Notes: generated by a model from the letters alone, not told the origin. Numbered from the stretch's first letter, positions 37,279 to 46,085 are shown. The stretch is 64,000 nt of DNA from Tissierella sp. (GCF_031460495.1 NZ_JAVKTS010000008.1:53796-117795); one strand, 5' to 3'. Numbers and translations are program-made.

Positions 37279-37347
37279 TTTTGCTCTCCCCCTTTTCTTC
37301 AATCTGCATATACTTAAAATTATTTATAGAGATTTATATGTTTTTCT

Positions 37348-37785
37348 TTACAATTGGATTACCATTACTTCCTCATCCCACATTATTTCACCTGTTTTAT
37401 TAAATCCTAGACCTTCATATAACTTTTGTGCAACTATGTTTTCAGGTTCAATGCTTGTATAAAATTGAATTTTCTCATATTCTTTTCTTATTAAATCTAA
37501 TAGCTTTATTATGGAACATTTACCATAGCCTTTACCTTGAAATTTTTGATCGATCATCAATCTGCACATTTCCATCCTTTTTGTATCTGGATCCAACCCA
37601 TACATTAAAAAGCCAACCATTATTTCTCCATCATAAACACATAATGGATAAAGTTTGTCTTCAAATTCGGCCTGTAATATGGAGTACCAATTTGAAGCAA
37701 CATAATCTTCTTGTTCCTCTGATACAGTTAACTCAACGCATTCTTCCCAATTTTCTTTATCTACTTCCTTAAAAATTATTTCCAT
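37348..37785 (-). CDS. GNAT N-acetyltransferase
   Basis: 145 residues: IFKEVDKENWEECVELTV, MIDQKFQGKGYGKCSIIKL and SIEPENIVAQKLYEGLGF. A short spermidine/aminoglycoside-type GNAT, close in shape to 3969-4421 and 30097-30636, which suggests that these three share an ancestor. Substrate unknown. Confidence 0.82.
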   Translation of the reverse strand: MEIIFKEVDKENWEECVELTVSEEQEDYVASNWYSILQAEFEDKLYPLCVYDGEIMVGFLMYGLDPDTKRMEMCRLMIDQKFQGKGYGKCSIIKLLDLIRKEYEKIQFYTSIEPENIVAQKLYEGLGFNKTGEIMWDEEVMVIQL

Positions 37786-37855
37786 TTATATCTCCTCAAA
37801 TTTATTTTAGATTTCATTTATTACTATTTATAAACTAATCAGACTTGAATAATAT

Positions 37856-38248
37856 TTATTTTATAGGCTTTCCAATCTCTTTATCTAATCTCCATTGTGG
37901 AGCAACTCCATCATCTCCCCAATATTCGTTAAGAGATATGATTTTATCGTTTTCAAATTCAAAAAATGAAGTTGCATGGAAGGAAGCACTATTATCTGAC
38001 AACCAAACCCTTGTAACTGTAATCCCTAAATTCCCTACTAATTCTATTCTTTCAACCTCACCACACCAATCTCCTGGATACTCGCAATTTGCTCTAATAT
38101 ATTCTTCAGTCAAAAATTGTTCATTTGCATTATGCCAGTAAATAGTAGCATTAGGTAAAAAATAATTCTTTAATTTGCTTGCATTTTGATTGGCAACATC
38201 TTGCCAGAAATCCAAAATTATTTGCTTTCTATTCAAGTTAAGCACCAC
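37856..38248 (-). CDS. SnoaL/NTF2-like small protein
   Basis: 130 residues of the SnoaL/DUF4440 fold: ILDFWQDVANQNASKLKNYF, ATIYWHNANEQFLTEEYIR, and SFFEFENDKIISLNEYWGDDG. The family includes polyketide cyclases and many uncharacterised proteins with a ligand pocket. A GTG or TTG start is used; TTG at 38236 has GGTGGTG upstream. Confidence 0.7.
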   Translation of the reverse strand: MVLNLNRKQIILDFWQDVANQNASKLKNYFLPNATIYWHNANEQFLTEEYIRANCEYPGDWCGEVERIELVGNLGITVTRVWLSDNSASFHATSFFEFENDKIISLNEYWGDDGVAPQWRLDKEIGKPIK

Positions 38249-38280
38249 CTATTCTATAAATTTTAATTACTTCATACTTA

Positions 38281-39222
38281 CTATGGTTCAACTTCCATAA
38301 TTCCAAACTTTTTACTGATTAAATCTATAATAATTACATGATTATCGTAAAAAATAGCATTTCCCAGCAAGCCATCAGCTTGAATTGATTTGAAATTAAA
38401 ATTCTCCAATCCAGATGGCTCATAAAAAATCAATGGTTTTTCTATAGTTACATCTCCAATTTCCCAATCACTCTCTGATCTAGCTCCTTTAAGTTGTACT
38501 ATATCTCCCCATGCGGGAATCTCCAGTAATTTCATATCTTTAGCACTTTTTATTTTAGTTAGGCTAGTCCAAATCTCTTTAGTTGCAATAATGTCAAAGA
38601 TACTGGAACCAGTATCATAAATTAAGGATAAATCTTTACCACCAATTTTAGAAGTTAAATATATTTTTTCATTTTTATATTTCATATCTAAAAAGCCACT
38701 ATTTTTTTTAATATCCCTTGGAATATCATTTTGATCATTAAGTATAGCAAACTTTTCTTCCGAAAAATCTATAATAAGTATCCTGTTTTTAAAAAAATCA
38801 ATACCCAGGCTTCCAATCAATTTATATTCAGCCACCTTTAATTCCTCTAAGGTAGGACCATAATCTTGTAATAACCCAAAATCCTCATTTGTAAATTCAT
38901 AGTTTGACAATATTCCATCTATAGATATTATAGATGGTCTTTTATCTTTCTCTTTTTTTACTCTATGACTCGGCTCTATATCATGAAACGAATTCCCATA
39001 TAAAACTGACAAAGCTCCCGTGTCCAATTGCAAGTAATAATCTTCCTCTATACCATTAAATTTAAAAGGAACCAATATTGCAGCTTTATTATAATATTCC
39101 TCTCCAATTGTACTTCCCGCCCATACAAACTCATTCCATTCTATTTTTTGGGTGGGTCCACTAGCTTGTAACAAAAATAAAATAAGGATAAATATCACTA
39201 TAAATAAAATATACTTTTTCAT
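38281..39222 (-). CDS. Membrane-anchored retropepsin-like aspartyl protease domain protein
   Basis: The mature start is MKKYILFIVIF with GGGGG upstream; the longer frame upstream is unlikely. After one membrane helix, the protein has two aspartyl-protease-like motifs, LQLDTGAL and LIYDTGSS, as in pepsin/retropepsin clan relatives with two lobes. SLGIDFFKNRILIIDF matches a conserved strand. It would work outside the membrane on peptides. Substrate unknown. Confidence 0.6.
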   Translation of the reverse strand: MKKYILFIVIFILILFLLQASGPTQKIEWNEFVWAGSTIGEEYYNKAAILVPFKFNGIEEDYYLQLDTGALSVLYGNSFHDIEPSHRVKKEKDKRPSIISIDGILSNYEFTNEDFGLLQDYGPTLEELKVAEYKLIGSLGIDFFKNRILIIDFSEEKFAILNDQNDIPRDIKKNSGFLDMKYKNEKIYLTSKIGGKDLSLIYDTGSSIFDIIATKEIWTSLTKIKSAKDMKLLEIPAWGDIVQLKGARSESDWEIGDVTIEKPLIFYEPSGLENFNFKSIQADGLLGNAIFYDNHVIIIDLISKKFGIMEVEP

Positions 39223-39471
39223 TATCATACATCCCCCTATTCCCCCGAATCTCTCCTTATCGAATAATCCAAAACAGATGCCTAATCTGCTACAACAAAG
39301 ACTTGATTTATAAGAAGTGCATCGTAAGTAATTAGTAAAGATTTGAGATATCATCCCTACAAAAGAAAATTACGAATTTTATAATAAATTTAGTTTCACA
39401 TAGATATACTGCTACGACTCATTTGATAAATTATACGCAATAGTTACACTACAAATTGGAATTTGTCAACA

Positions 39472-39681
39472 TTATCTTTTTACTTCAACAATCTCAATAA
39501 ACAAACCAATTATAGCTAAAATGATGAATATTGCGGCAAAAAAATAATCAGTTCCACGCATACAACCAATAACCGTACTTATTGAACCAGGCTGAACTTT
39601 GTTCACGCTAGCAATCATCAACCCTACAAATCCAATCACACCACTTAAAAGCATAGATGCTCCTAAAATCATCTTTTTCAT
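39472..39681 (-). CDS. Small two-helix membrane protein
   Basis: About 69 residues from MKKMILG, behind GGGAG at good spacing. Two hydrophobic helices (MILGASMLLSGVIGFVGLMIA and FFAAIFIILAIIGLFIEI) flank a short loop containing a cysteine. Not recognised as a family. Resembles 2534-2800 in size and two-helix design, with no clear sequence identity. Confidence 0.5.
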   Translation of the reverse strand: MKKMILGASMLLSGVIGFVGLMIASVNKVQPGSISTVIGCMRGTDYFFAAIFIILAIIGLFIEIVEVKR

Positions 39682-39871
39682 ACTATCCATCTCCCTATTA
39701 CAAATTTTATCCATAATTTTTCATTATAACTTCATTCTTTCAAACTCCCATTTATTGGTATGATAATCAATTGTTATTCCGCAATTTTAATGTTGAACAT
39801 AAATCTACTTATACGACATATGCCTAATCTTCATCTTTAATGTCAAAGATTATAGCCTTATAATTATACCT

Positions 39872-40567
39872 TTATAAAAGTGCTACCCATAACTCAATCA
39901 TTCCATCATACAGGCCATGAGCAATCACCAATGACAGTAGTGTACAATTTCTAATTTTTTCACGAAAAATGCAAAACAGGAAGCCAATAAATGAAGTCCC
40001 AATAACTTGCATCAGATTACCATTGAAGATATGAAATAGTCCAAACAGTATTGAGGATACAATAATAGCAAACCAACGAGAATCCTTAACTTCAAGCAAC
40101 TTATGAAAAATATAGCCTCTAAATACAAATTCCTCTGCTAGTGCCACACCAATTATCGAATATACAAAATCATAAGCAAACTGCCATGGTTTAGAATATG
40201 AAGTGCTTCCCACCATTTCTTTGAACCCTAAGAGAATAGGAACTATAGTCAAAATTAGTGACATCAAAAGTGCGAAAATGACGCCTATCAGAATCTGATG
40301 TGAAATATTCTCTGTTTTCATCCCAAAGTCACTAAGTTTATCTTTATTTACCATTATCAAAGTGGCTGGTACCAACATAATGATCCATTGACTAAGAATC
40401 ATCAATATCATTCGCACTCCAATTGGAAATTGCATCAGCAGATACCTATTGAACATAATTACTCCAAATATAGTAATAAAAACACCTATAATTGCAACTA
40501 TGAGTTGAACAATGCTATTGGATGACTTTGATACAAGTTCTAAATCCTCAATATCTCTTTTATCCAT
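39872..40567 (-). CDS. CPBP-family intramembrane metalloprotease
   Basis: About 231 residues. Six or more helices, with the CPBP motifs ALAEEFVFRGYIFHKLL (EE...R), FGLFHIF and VIAHGLYDG. The start MDKRDIED has GGAGG eight bases upstream. Second of three CPBP genes in the array. Confidence 0.85.
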   Translation of the reverse strand: MDKRDIEDLELVSKSSNSIVQLIVAIIGVFITIFGVIMFNRYLLMQFPIGVRMILMILSQWIIMLVPATLIMVNKDKLSDFGMKTENISHQILIGVIFALLMSLILTIVPILLGFKEMVGSTSYSKPWQFAYDFVYSIIGVALAEEFVFRGYIFHKLLEVKDSRWFAIIVSSILFGLFHIFNGNLMQVIGTSFIGFLFCIFREKIRNCTLLSLVIAHGLYDGMIELWVALL

Positions 40568-40647
40568 AATGATTACCTCCATAAATTTTTGACTTATTTT
40601 ATTATTAATAAATACTTTTTATATTCTCTCTCAACCTTAAATATAGG

Positions 40648-40834
40648 TAATAAGTCCTTATAAGGAACGACACAGGGCTCATTCCCTACAGTATACTATT
40701 CTACAAAACTTTCTAAATTCCTTCTTTTTCCATATATTATTTTAAGTATAAAAAATAAGGTAGATAGCTTATTGATGATATGCTATCTACCTTATTTATT
40801 CTCTATTTTATATGGGACAAGACTCCTGTCCCTC
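40648..40834 (-). repeat. Dispersed terminator-bearing repeat, copy 2
   Basis: About 187 bp, close to copy 1. The 12-bp stem (40757-40768 with 40782-40793) carries AGA/TCT where copy 1 has CGA/TCG, so both sides changed together. It ends at the stop codon of the GNAT gene on its right and serves as that gene's terminator. Confidence 0.75.
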
Positions 40835-41321
40835 AGTTAGTTCTAAATCTTTGGATTGATCCCTTCCAATTTTCTTTATGAATTTCCTCAAAATCTCCTT
40901 GAGTAAAATCTTGTATAACTTTCCGCCAGAAAACTTGAGCAGGTTTGTTTTCTTTTAACTGAGCAACTTCCCATAATCCCGGAAATAAATTAAACATATG
41001 AAAAGCCACTTTCTTTCCTACACCTTGCCCGCGATATTTCTTCATTACGAAAAATTCTGCAATTGAATAGGAGTAATCATTTAAATCATCTACATAATAA
41101 CGCCGTATTAGTACAAATCCTACAATTTTCCCCTCAATATAAAACATGAAAGGATGTCTTCCTTCTTCAGTCCAATAATAATCCAAATATTTATAACCAT
41201 ATAATCCATGTGAGTCAATATCGAATGGACCAAATTCTGTAAAATCATATATATAAAGCTCTAAAAGATTTCTTAAAACTGACTTTTGATCTATAGAAAC
41301 TTCTTGTATCACGATATCCAT
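40833..41321 (-). CDS. GNAT N-acetyltransferase
   Basis: About 162 residues. GNAT features are EFFVMKKYRGQGVGKKVAFHMF (acetyl-CoA loop) and ELKENKPAQVFWRKVI at the end, a pattern typical of YitI-like acetyltransferases with a shortened C-terminus. The start MDIVIQEV has GGAG upstream. It is 30 bases downstream of another acetyltransferase gene, so they may be cotranscribed. Confidence 0.8.
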   Translation of the reverse strand: MDIVIQEVSIDQKSVLRNLLELYIYDFTEFGPFDIDSHGLYGYKYLDYYWTEEGRHPFMFYIEGKIVGFVLIRRYYVDDLNDYSYSIAEFFVMKKYRGQGVGKKVAFHMFNLFPGLWEVAQLKENKPAQVFWRKVIQDFTQGDFEEIHKENWKGSIQRFRTN

Positions 41322-41350
41322 TTTTATCCTCTCCAATCAATTATTACATA

Positions 41351-41794
41351 TTATAAACTTATGACATATTGACAAGTTTTTTTTTGCCCTGTTTTAAACA
41401 TCTCATGCCATGATGGAACATCAATAATTCCTAATAATTTAGCACCGCTATATTCACAGGTCTTTCTTGATGCAATATTTTCTGGAGAGCATGTTATAAT
41501 AACATCTTCCATCCTATGCTTCTTTGCTAATATAAATAATAGCTTGCAAGCCTTTGAGGCATAATTATTTCCCCTGAAATGTTCATAAATTTCATATCCA
41601 ATATTCCCACCAATTTTTATGTTATCATTATGACCAACTCGTAAATCACATTCACCAACTATGGTATCATCAAAGCGTCTTATAATTTTAAAATAATAAG
41701 CAGGTACATATCCCTTCTCCTTATTTTCATCGGCAGTTTTATATAGACTTAAGTAAATTTCTTGATTTTTTAAATCAGTTGTATCAAAAAACAA
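41351..41794 (-). CDS. GNAT N-acetyltransferase
   Basis: 147 residues beginning with TTG behind GGGGG. Core: IVGECDLRVGHND, GNIGYEIYEHFRGNNYASKACKLL (acetyl-CoA loop) and CSPENIASRKTCEYSGAKL. RimJ/RimL-type with a short N-terminus. Substrate unknown. Confidence 0.78.
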   Translation of the reverse strand: MFFDTTDLKNQEIYLSLYKTADENKEKGYVPAYYFKIIRRFDDTIVGECDLRVGHNDNIKIGGNIGYEIYEHFRGNNYASKACKLLFILAKKHRMEDVIITCSPENIASRKTCEYSGAKLLGIIDVPSWHEMFKTGQKKTCQYVISL

Positions 41795-41848
41795 GTTTAC
41801 ACCCCCAAAATATTGCTAATCACTAAGACACATAATTTAACCTATTAT

Positions 41849-42127
41849 TCATTCCATGTTGTTTTCGCTGTCCCTTTGTAACCTTTTCCACTTTAGCCAC
41901 CTTAAATCTAATACAGTTGCTTTTTCCCTTGTCATTATTTGATCACAAGGAAAATTCTTGCACAAACCACAATAGTCAATTTTTTGGTTATCCACACAAT
42001 CAAATGTATAGCAATCCCCTTTTGCATGTGATTTCCTACATCCTGTACAATTACCTTTTGAGTAAGTAGGACAACTTCCACAATAAAAGCCACATTTTCC
42101 AATCAAATTATTTACTTTTTCATTCAT
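41849..42127 (-). CDS. DUF3795 cysteine-rich protein
   Basis: 92 residues with eight or more cysteines in pairs: CGFYCGSCPTYSKGNCTGCRK, CYTFDCVDNQK and DYCGLCKNFPCDQ. This is the DUF3795 family, which probably binds zinc or an iron-sulfur cluster. Function unknown. GGAGATAATTC before the ATG. Confidence 0.78.
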   Translation of the reverse strand: MNEKVNNLIGKCGFYCGSCPTYSKGNCTGCRKSHAKGDCYTFDCVDNQKIDYCGLCKNFPCDQIMTREKATVLDLRWLKWKRLQRDSENNME

Positions 42128-42237
42128 GAATTATCTCCACCTTATAAAAATATATTTGACACATTATCTAACAAACATGAAATTTAGAATCATTATTAAA
42201 CACAACCCGAATAAATACTCTGTTATCACCATGTCAC

Positions 42238-42380
42238 ATAATGTTTAGCACTCAAGAGGTTCCTGAACCAGCCCCCAAAGGAATACCCCTTAGCAGCGCT
42301 TGCGCCAGTGAAGGAATGTGCTTTGATTCTCCGAAGACCTGACCCCTATTTGCCAAAGTGAACTTGAGTACTTTGTTATA
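42238..42380. other. Cassette-site-like palindrome downstream of a kinase gene
   Basis: A roughly 143-bp GC-richer block in a 350-base spacer that has no gene. The outer arms are CACTCAAG (42249-42256) and CTTGAGTA (42363-42370), followed outward by ATAAT and GTTAT edges. Inner hairpins include GCGCTTGCGCC. The shape resembles an integron attC but the R-box match is imperfect. Confidence 0.4.
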
Positions 42381-42478
42381 TGCAGCTTGAGCGGCTGTAG
42401 TTTGTACTCAGTCTAATAAAGGTAACTTCGAATTTCTTCACATTATAGGAAAAGTTTAATAAATATTGTACTAACATC

Positions 42479-43018
42479 CTAAAGTTTTAATATTTGTTCA
42501 ATAATTTGATTTGCAATATTATCAACATTAAGTTCGCCATCAACAATAAAATCCGAATTGGGTTTTATCGTTTTTATTGATTCTAAATAAGCAATTCTAC
42601 CATGGGAGAGATAGTAATTTAGCTCATTTTTTAATGCCTCTAATGGTTGGCTTATATTGTCCCTTAAAATGCGTCTTGCCATGGCAATGTCCAATGGTGT
42701 ATCTATGTAAATTGCATAGTCAATATATGATGTAATCTTATCATTTTTGTATGCAAATGGATAATCAAGCAGTATGTAATCATAATTGTTTTGAGTTATC
42801 AACGACTCTATATCTAAAGCTAACTTTTCTAAACTCCACGCATTATAATCCGCACCATTTTGAACCCATTCAAAAAAGTCATTAGGACATTCCTCAAAAT
42901 CATAATCATCAAAATAAATAGCCTTTGATAAAGATAATCTTCTCTTTAACTCATTTATCACTGTTGTTTTCCCACCACCTGAAACAGCAGCAATTGAAAT
43001 AACTTTAGCTTTGTTCAA
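42479..43018 (-). CDS. Uridine-kinase-like P-loop phosphotransferase
   Basis: 179 residues starting with TTG (GGGGG upstream). Walker A is SIAAVSGGGKTTVINEL; IYFDDYDFEECPNDFFEW supplies the conserved aspartates of uridine kinase/phosphoribulokinase-like enzymes, and DYILLDYPFAY the Walker B. It is shorter than uridine kinase and likely phosphorylates another small molecule. Confidence 0.72.
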   Translation of the reverse strand: MNKAKVISIAAVSGGGKTTVINELKRRLSLSKAIYFDDYDFEECPNDFFEWVQNGADYNAWSLEKLALDIESLITQNNYDYILLDYPFAYKNDKITSYIDYAIYIDTPLDIAMARRILRDNISQPLEALKNELNYYLSHGRIAYLESIKTIKPNSDFIVDGELNVDNIANQIIEQILKL

Positions 43019-43115
43019 AAGAACACCCCCTCAAATTCAAAATTGTAAATTTCTCTTTTATGCACCTCTAAATCAACAAACTTTCTACTATAACTCTTTA
43101 TCAATAAAGTTTCGT

Positions 43116-43241
43116 ATAAAGTCTCTATGTTCACGATGTTGCTGAGCTGGACCCTAATGCTAGACCGTCTTGGCGGTGGTCACACTCCGTGAAGTGATGT
43201 AGTCTGACTTGCCTAAGACCCTTGCATGAATATGTTGTTAT
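43116..43241. other. Cassette-site-like palindrome downstream of a kinase gene
   Basis: A 126-bp block in a 310-base geneless spacer, edged by ATAAA and GTTAT, with weakly paired arms TATGTTCA and TGAATA (one bulge). Less convincing than its neighbours. Confidence 0.28.
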
Positions 43242-43330
43242 CTGTAGGAGTAATATAACGCTCCATGGCTTTCTAAAACACTTATTTTTATCAATCTTCC
43301 CTTAATTTGCTGGAACTTATTGCTGGTTAC

Positions 43331-43993
43331 TTATAATTTAAAGTGATTTTCCAAAATTGTTAATGCATCTTCTATCGTTCGTTCTTTTGTTCTTACCATG
43401 GTAAAAAATCCACTATTCTCATATGCCTGATACTTTTCATAACTGTTAATTCTTTCTAAGCAGGCCTTATAATTTTCCATTGCTCTTTCTGGATTATCTG
43501 CCTTGTTAATCTGTTTCAATATGAATTGTTTCTCTTCATCTTGACGTTCAAAGAACCTATCTACTGACATGCTTTGCGGGCATAACATAACAGCTACATG
43601 ATGATAATCTGAGATTTCCTTTAATACTTCAACTGAAATGTTAGTATCAACAAATACCTTCTTACCCTGTTCTGCTAACTGAATAAGTCTAACAATTTCT
43701 AAATCTGTAGCCTCTTCACCACAACCAATTATCCAATTATCGTATTCCTCAGGTGTCCGCCCTATAAACTCCTGCCAATCTTTCATAGTTTCAAAATATG
43801 ACAAATTAGGCTGATCAACTTTGTTAATTGTATTCATTAAATTAAAATGATAATTCTCCCCACACATAACACCATCATACTTCTCAGATAAAAGTTTTAC
43901 CATTGTAGACTTTCCTGCATATGCTGTTCCGTTGATGAAGTACACATTTCTAAAAATATATTTTAATATATTACTCTTTATACTAATGCTCAT
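43331..43993 (-). CDS. P-loop kinase (intact copy of the duplicated gene)
   Basis: 220 residues: NGTAYAGKSTMVKLLSEKY is Walker A, VRLIQLAEQGKKVFVDTNI holds a Walker-B-like strand, and the later helical region is KINKADNPERAMENYKACL. It belongs to the AAA_33/shikimate-kinase-like small phosphotransferases; exact substrate unknown. A second copy, split by an IS66 derivative, is at 29671-29854 plus 33242-33725. AGGAGG precedes the ATG. Confidence 0.75.
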   Translation of the reverse strand: MSISIKSNILKYIFRNVYFINGTAYAGKSTMVKLLSEKYDGVMCGENYHFNLMNTINKVDQPNLSYFETMKDWQEFIGRTPEEYDNWIIGCGEEATDLEIVRLIQLAEQGKKVFVDTNISVEVLKEISDYHHVAVMLCPQSMSVDRFFERQDEEKQFILKQINKADNPERAMENYKACLERINSYEKYQAYENSGFFTMVRTKERTIEDALTILENHFKL

Positions 43994-44092
43994 TTAAAAA
44001 CCTCCTACATATTTAAGCCTGCAGTTATGTCAAGTTAAATAAATAATCTATTTCACCGCAAATAATACTCTGAAATTATATTGCTCTTTAAG

Positions 44093-44166
44093 ATAATGTA
44101 TCGAGGCTTAGCCACATCGCACTTTCTCTATACTATTTCTTTCCGATGTGGATAAGATTCTGTTAT
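44093..44166. other. Cassette-site-like hairpin downstream of a CPBP gene
   Basis: CTTAGCCACATCG (44107-44119) pairs with CGATGTGGATAAG (44144-44156), 12 of 13 bases, with ATAAT and GTTAT outside. A decayed copy is at about 33815-33900. This is the strongest hairpin among the array spacers. Confidence 0.45.
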
Positions 44167-44221
44167 AAGAAGTGGTGGCATCTTTTCGCTATAATACTTC
44201 ACATGATATAAATGATATGAA

Positions 44222-45013
44222 TTATTGTGTAATAGTACTATTCTTATTTCTAAGATTATTTTTCCGCATCATAAATAAAGCAACCAACACCAGTGCTATT
44301 GCTGTTATAGCACCTGTCTCTCCTACAAAGTAAGTACTCTTCTCTCCAATAGTTAATGGGGAGAAAATAACTTGATCAAAATAATTATGACTTGCGTGAA
44401 GAATAATAGCCGGCCATACACTTTTAGAGTTTAAACGAATAATCGCCATAATTGCAGTAATAGCAATAACCTCAATAGTAAATATTGACAACTGATACCA
44501 CAATGGTGTTCCAGGATTGTATAAGCCTGCAATCATTAGAGGGAAATGCCATACCGCCCATATTAAGCCACTGATTATAACTGCAGTTTTTACATTCCAT
44601 ATTTCAGACATTTTAGGAAGTAAAAAACCTCGCCATCCAATTTCTTCTCCTGTCGCTGTGACAATTGATGAAATAAACAGCACAAGCAACATTCCAGCTG
44701 AGTTTGTCTGTATTTGACCAGTCATTACATCCCGATTTACAATCCAATATAATCCATAGGATAATCCTATATATATAACAGGAACAAATAATCCAATTAA
44801 TAGGTAAGTAATTTTACATGGATTCCACCCAAGAAGTTTTTCTTTACGATAATATATTCTCTGTATGATGAATGCTGATATAGCAGGGCACCACATCAAT
44901 ATTGCTGTCATACCAGCTGCATCATCTCCTCCTATTATCCTAATGTAGTAACAAATTCCACTTAACACAAATGTAATAATTAAAAATAATCTAATCGCCT
45001 TTTTATCTTTCAT
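44222..45013 (-). CDS. CPBP-family intramembrane metalloprotease
   Basis: 263 residues and about eight helices. TGEEIGWRGFLLPKM (EExxxR), VWHFPLM and HASHNYFD match the CPBP/Abi group, closest to long-form members. It is 360 bases from the next upstream gene, with a palindromic spacer between. GGGGGACGG precedes the ATG. Third CPBP gene in the array. Confidence 0.85.
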   Translation of the reverse strand: MKDKKAIRLFLIITFVLSGICYYIRIIGGDDAAGMTAILMWCPAISAFIIQRIYYRKEKLLGWNPCKITYLLIGLFVPVIYIGLSYGLYWIVNRDVMTGQIQTNSAGMLLVLFISSIVTATGEEIGWRGFLLPKMSEIWNVKTAVIISGLIWAVWHFPLMIAGLYNPGTPLWYQLSIFTIEVIAITAIMAIIRLNSKSVWPAIILHASHNYFDQVIFSPLTIGEKSTYFVGETGAITAIALVLVALFMMRKNNLRNKNSTITQ

Positions 45014-45152
45014 TTTTCCCGTCCCCCTAACTTATTATATTAGTATTATCTGTCATAAAAACACTATTTTACTTCGCGCTTTTCTACAATTGTGCAAGAT
45101 CTCAGCTTTATTCAAAACAAACCTCTATGAGCAACCCCGATATCGCCATTTC

Positions 45153-45264
45153 TTCTAACGTTTTGCATACAAGAAGACATTGAGGGGTTACATAGCTCCT
45201 ATGTCCCCGAAAAGGTTAGCTGAACAACCCATGATTCATTACTACCCTTGTATGCGTGTTATGT
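45153..45264. other. Best attC-like palindrome
   Basis: A 112-bp structure. On the minus strand it begins ACATAAC and ends GTTAGAA, close to RYYYAAC and GTTRRRY. Its inner arms, 45165-45173 and 45247-45255, are a perfect 9-bp inverted repeat (GCATACAAG). Spacers of 5 and 2 bases separate arms and edges. It is located between the PPOX gene's stop and the CPBP gene's start. Confidence 0.5.
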
Positions 45265-45380
45265 AAAGTCGCGGGCACTGCTGCTCAGAAGCCTCCACGG
45301 ATGACGGCTCCTCATAAATTTCATATTTTATAAAGATTGTGCATTAACTAATAATTGTATAAACACTCTTCCAATCTCTT

Positions 45381-45824
45381 TTAACCAATTCTATATGCTT
45401 CGTGTTTATTTATATCAAGATATTCTCTCCCTCCGTTGTTCCATAACTTCACATTACAAACTTCAACCTCAATCAAAACAGTGTTCTTATACTTGAAATA
45501 CTTTTCAAATTCTTCTTTATTTTTATTTAAGCATATAGTTTTTTCATTTATATTCTCTGTAAGATTAGGATGTCCCTTAATTATTGCAGTGCCTTCCATT
45601 TGAATGTTTCCAAGGCACAATGCAACATTGTTGTTCTTTTTAATTTGTTTACACTTGTCAAATGCTTTTGATGTAACAAAAAAAATTCGGAAATCATTTG
45701 ACGCAAAATAAACTTCTCTGGCTGTAACTCTGTTATTACTACATGTTGCCAGCACAATAGACTTTCTGTTTTCTAACGCATTAATAACATCTTGCTTTAA
45801 AACTTCATAATCAAGACTCTTCAT
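45381..45824 (-). CDS. Pyridoxamine 5'-phosphate oxidase-like flavin-binding protein
   Basis: 147 residues with a split-barrel FMN-binding fold: SIVLATCSNNRVTAREVYFA and FFVTSKAFDKCKQIKKNNNVALCLGNIQMEGTA are typical of the PNPOx-like family used for flavin or F420 binding. True PNPOx activity is not implied. It is the accessory gene nearest to the recombinase remnant. AGGAGG precedes the ATG. Confidence 0.78.
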   Translation of the reverse strand: MKSLDYEVLKQDVINALENRKSIVLATCSNNRVTAREVYFASNDFRIFFVTSKAFDKCKQIKKNNNVALCLGNIQMEGTAIIKGHPNLTENINEKTICLNKNKEEFEKYFKYKNTVLIEVEVCNVKLWNNGGREYLDINKHEAYRIG

Positions 45825-45917
45825 AGCAACCCTCCTATACTTGTGTTAAAATAATTTATGCTTCATACAATCAAAAAAATATGTACTATTCCTCACAAAA
45901 CCTTTCCCTGACAAACT

Positions 45918-45934
45918 TGCCACAGGATGTGGCA
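45918..45934. other. Hairpin in the spacer between the PPOX gene and the recombinase remnant
   Basis: TGCCACA and its exact complement flank a 3-base loop in a GC-richer stretch that also includes ACGCGCG and GGTTAGCTGA. GGTTAGCTGA recurs at 45214. This is the position an attI or first-cassette site would occupy, but no site can be confirmed. Confidence 0.3.
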
Positions 45935-45968
45935 GGTTCTACGCGCGATTTTCCAAACTCTAGCTCGG

Positions 45969-46085
45969 TTAGCTGAGGCATGTGCTTAGGCTTCTTATTT
46001 TTCTAATACTATCTTTTGATACATGAGTATATATTTCAGTGGTTTTTAAACTGCTATGTCCTAGTAACTCTTGATATATATAATA
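45969..46085 (-). pseudogene. C-terminal remnant of a tyrosine recombinase (integron-integrase-like)
   Basis: 39 codons ending in a stop encode QELLGHSSLKTTEIYTHVSK and then DSIRKIRSL. The HxxLxxT helix (histidine) and the catalytic tyrosine in IYTHV are the hallmarks of tyrosine recombinases, and the IYTHVS...IRS ending fits IntI/XerC-like enzymes. An in-frame stop lies right upstream, so it is truncated and without catalytic arginines. It has the same orientation as the genes of the array, immediately at their upstream end. Confidence 0.75.

Noticed and set aside
45029..45040. CCTAACTTATTA near the CPBP start, matching part of the 25-bp repeats in IS66
   Set aside because: Match is only 11-12 bases in AT-rich DNA and could be chance.
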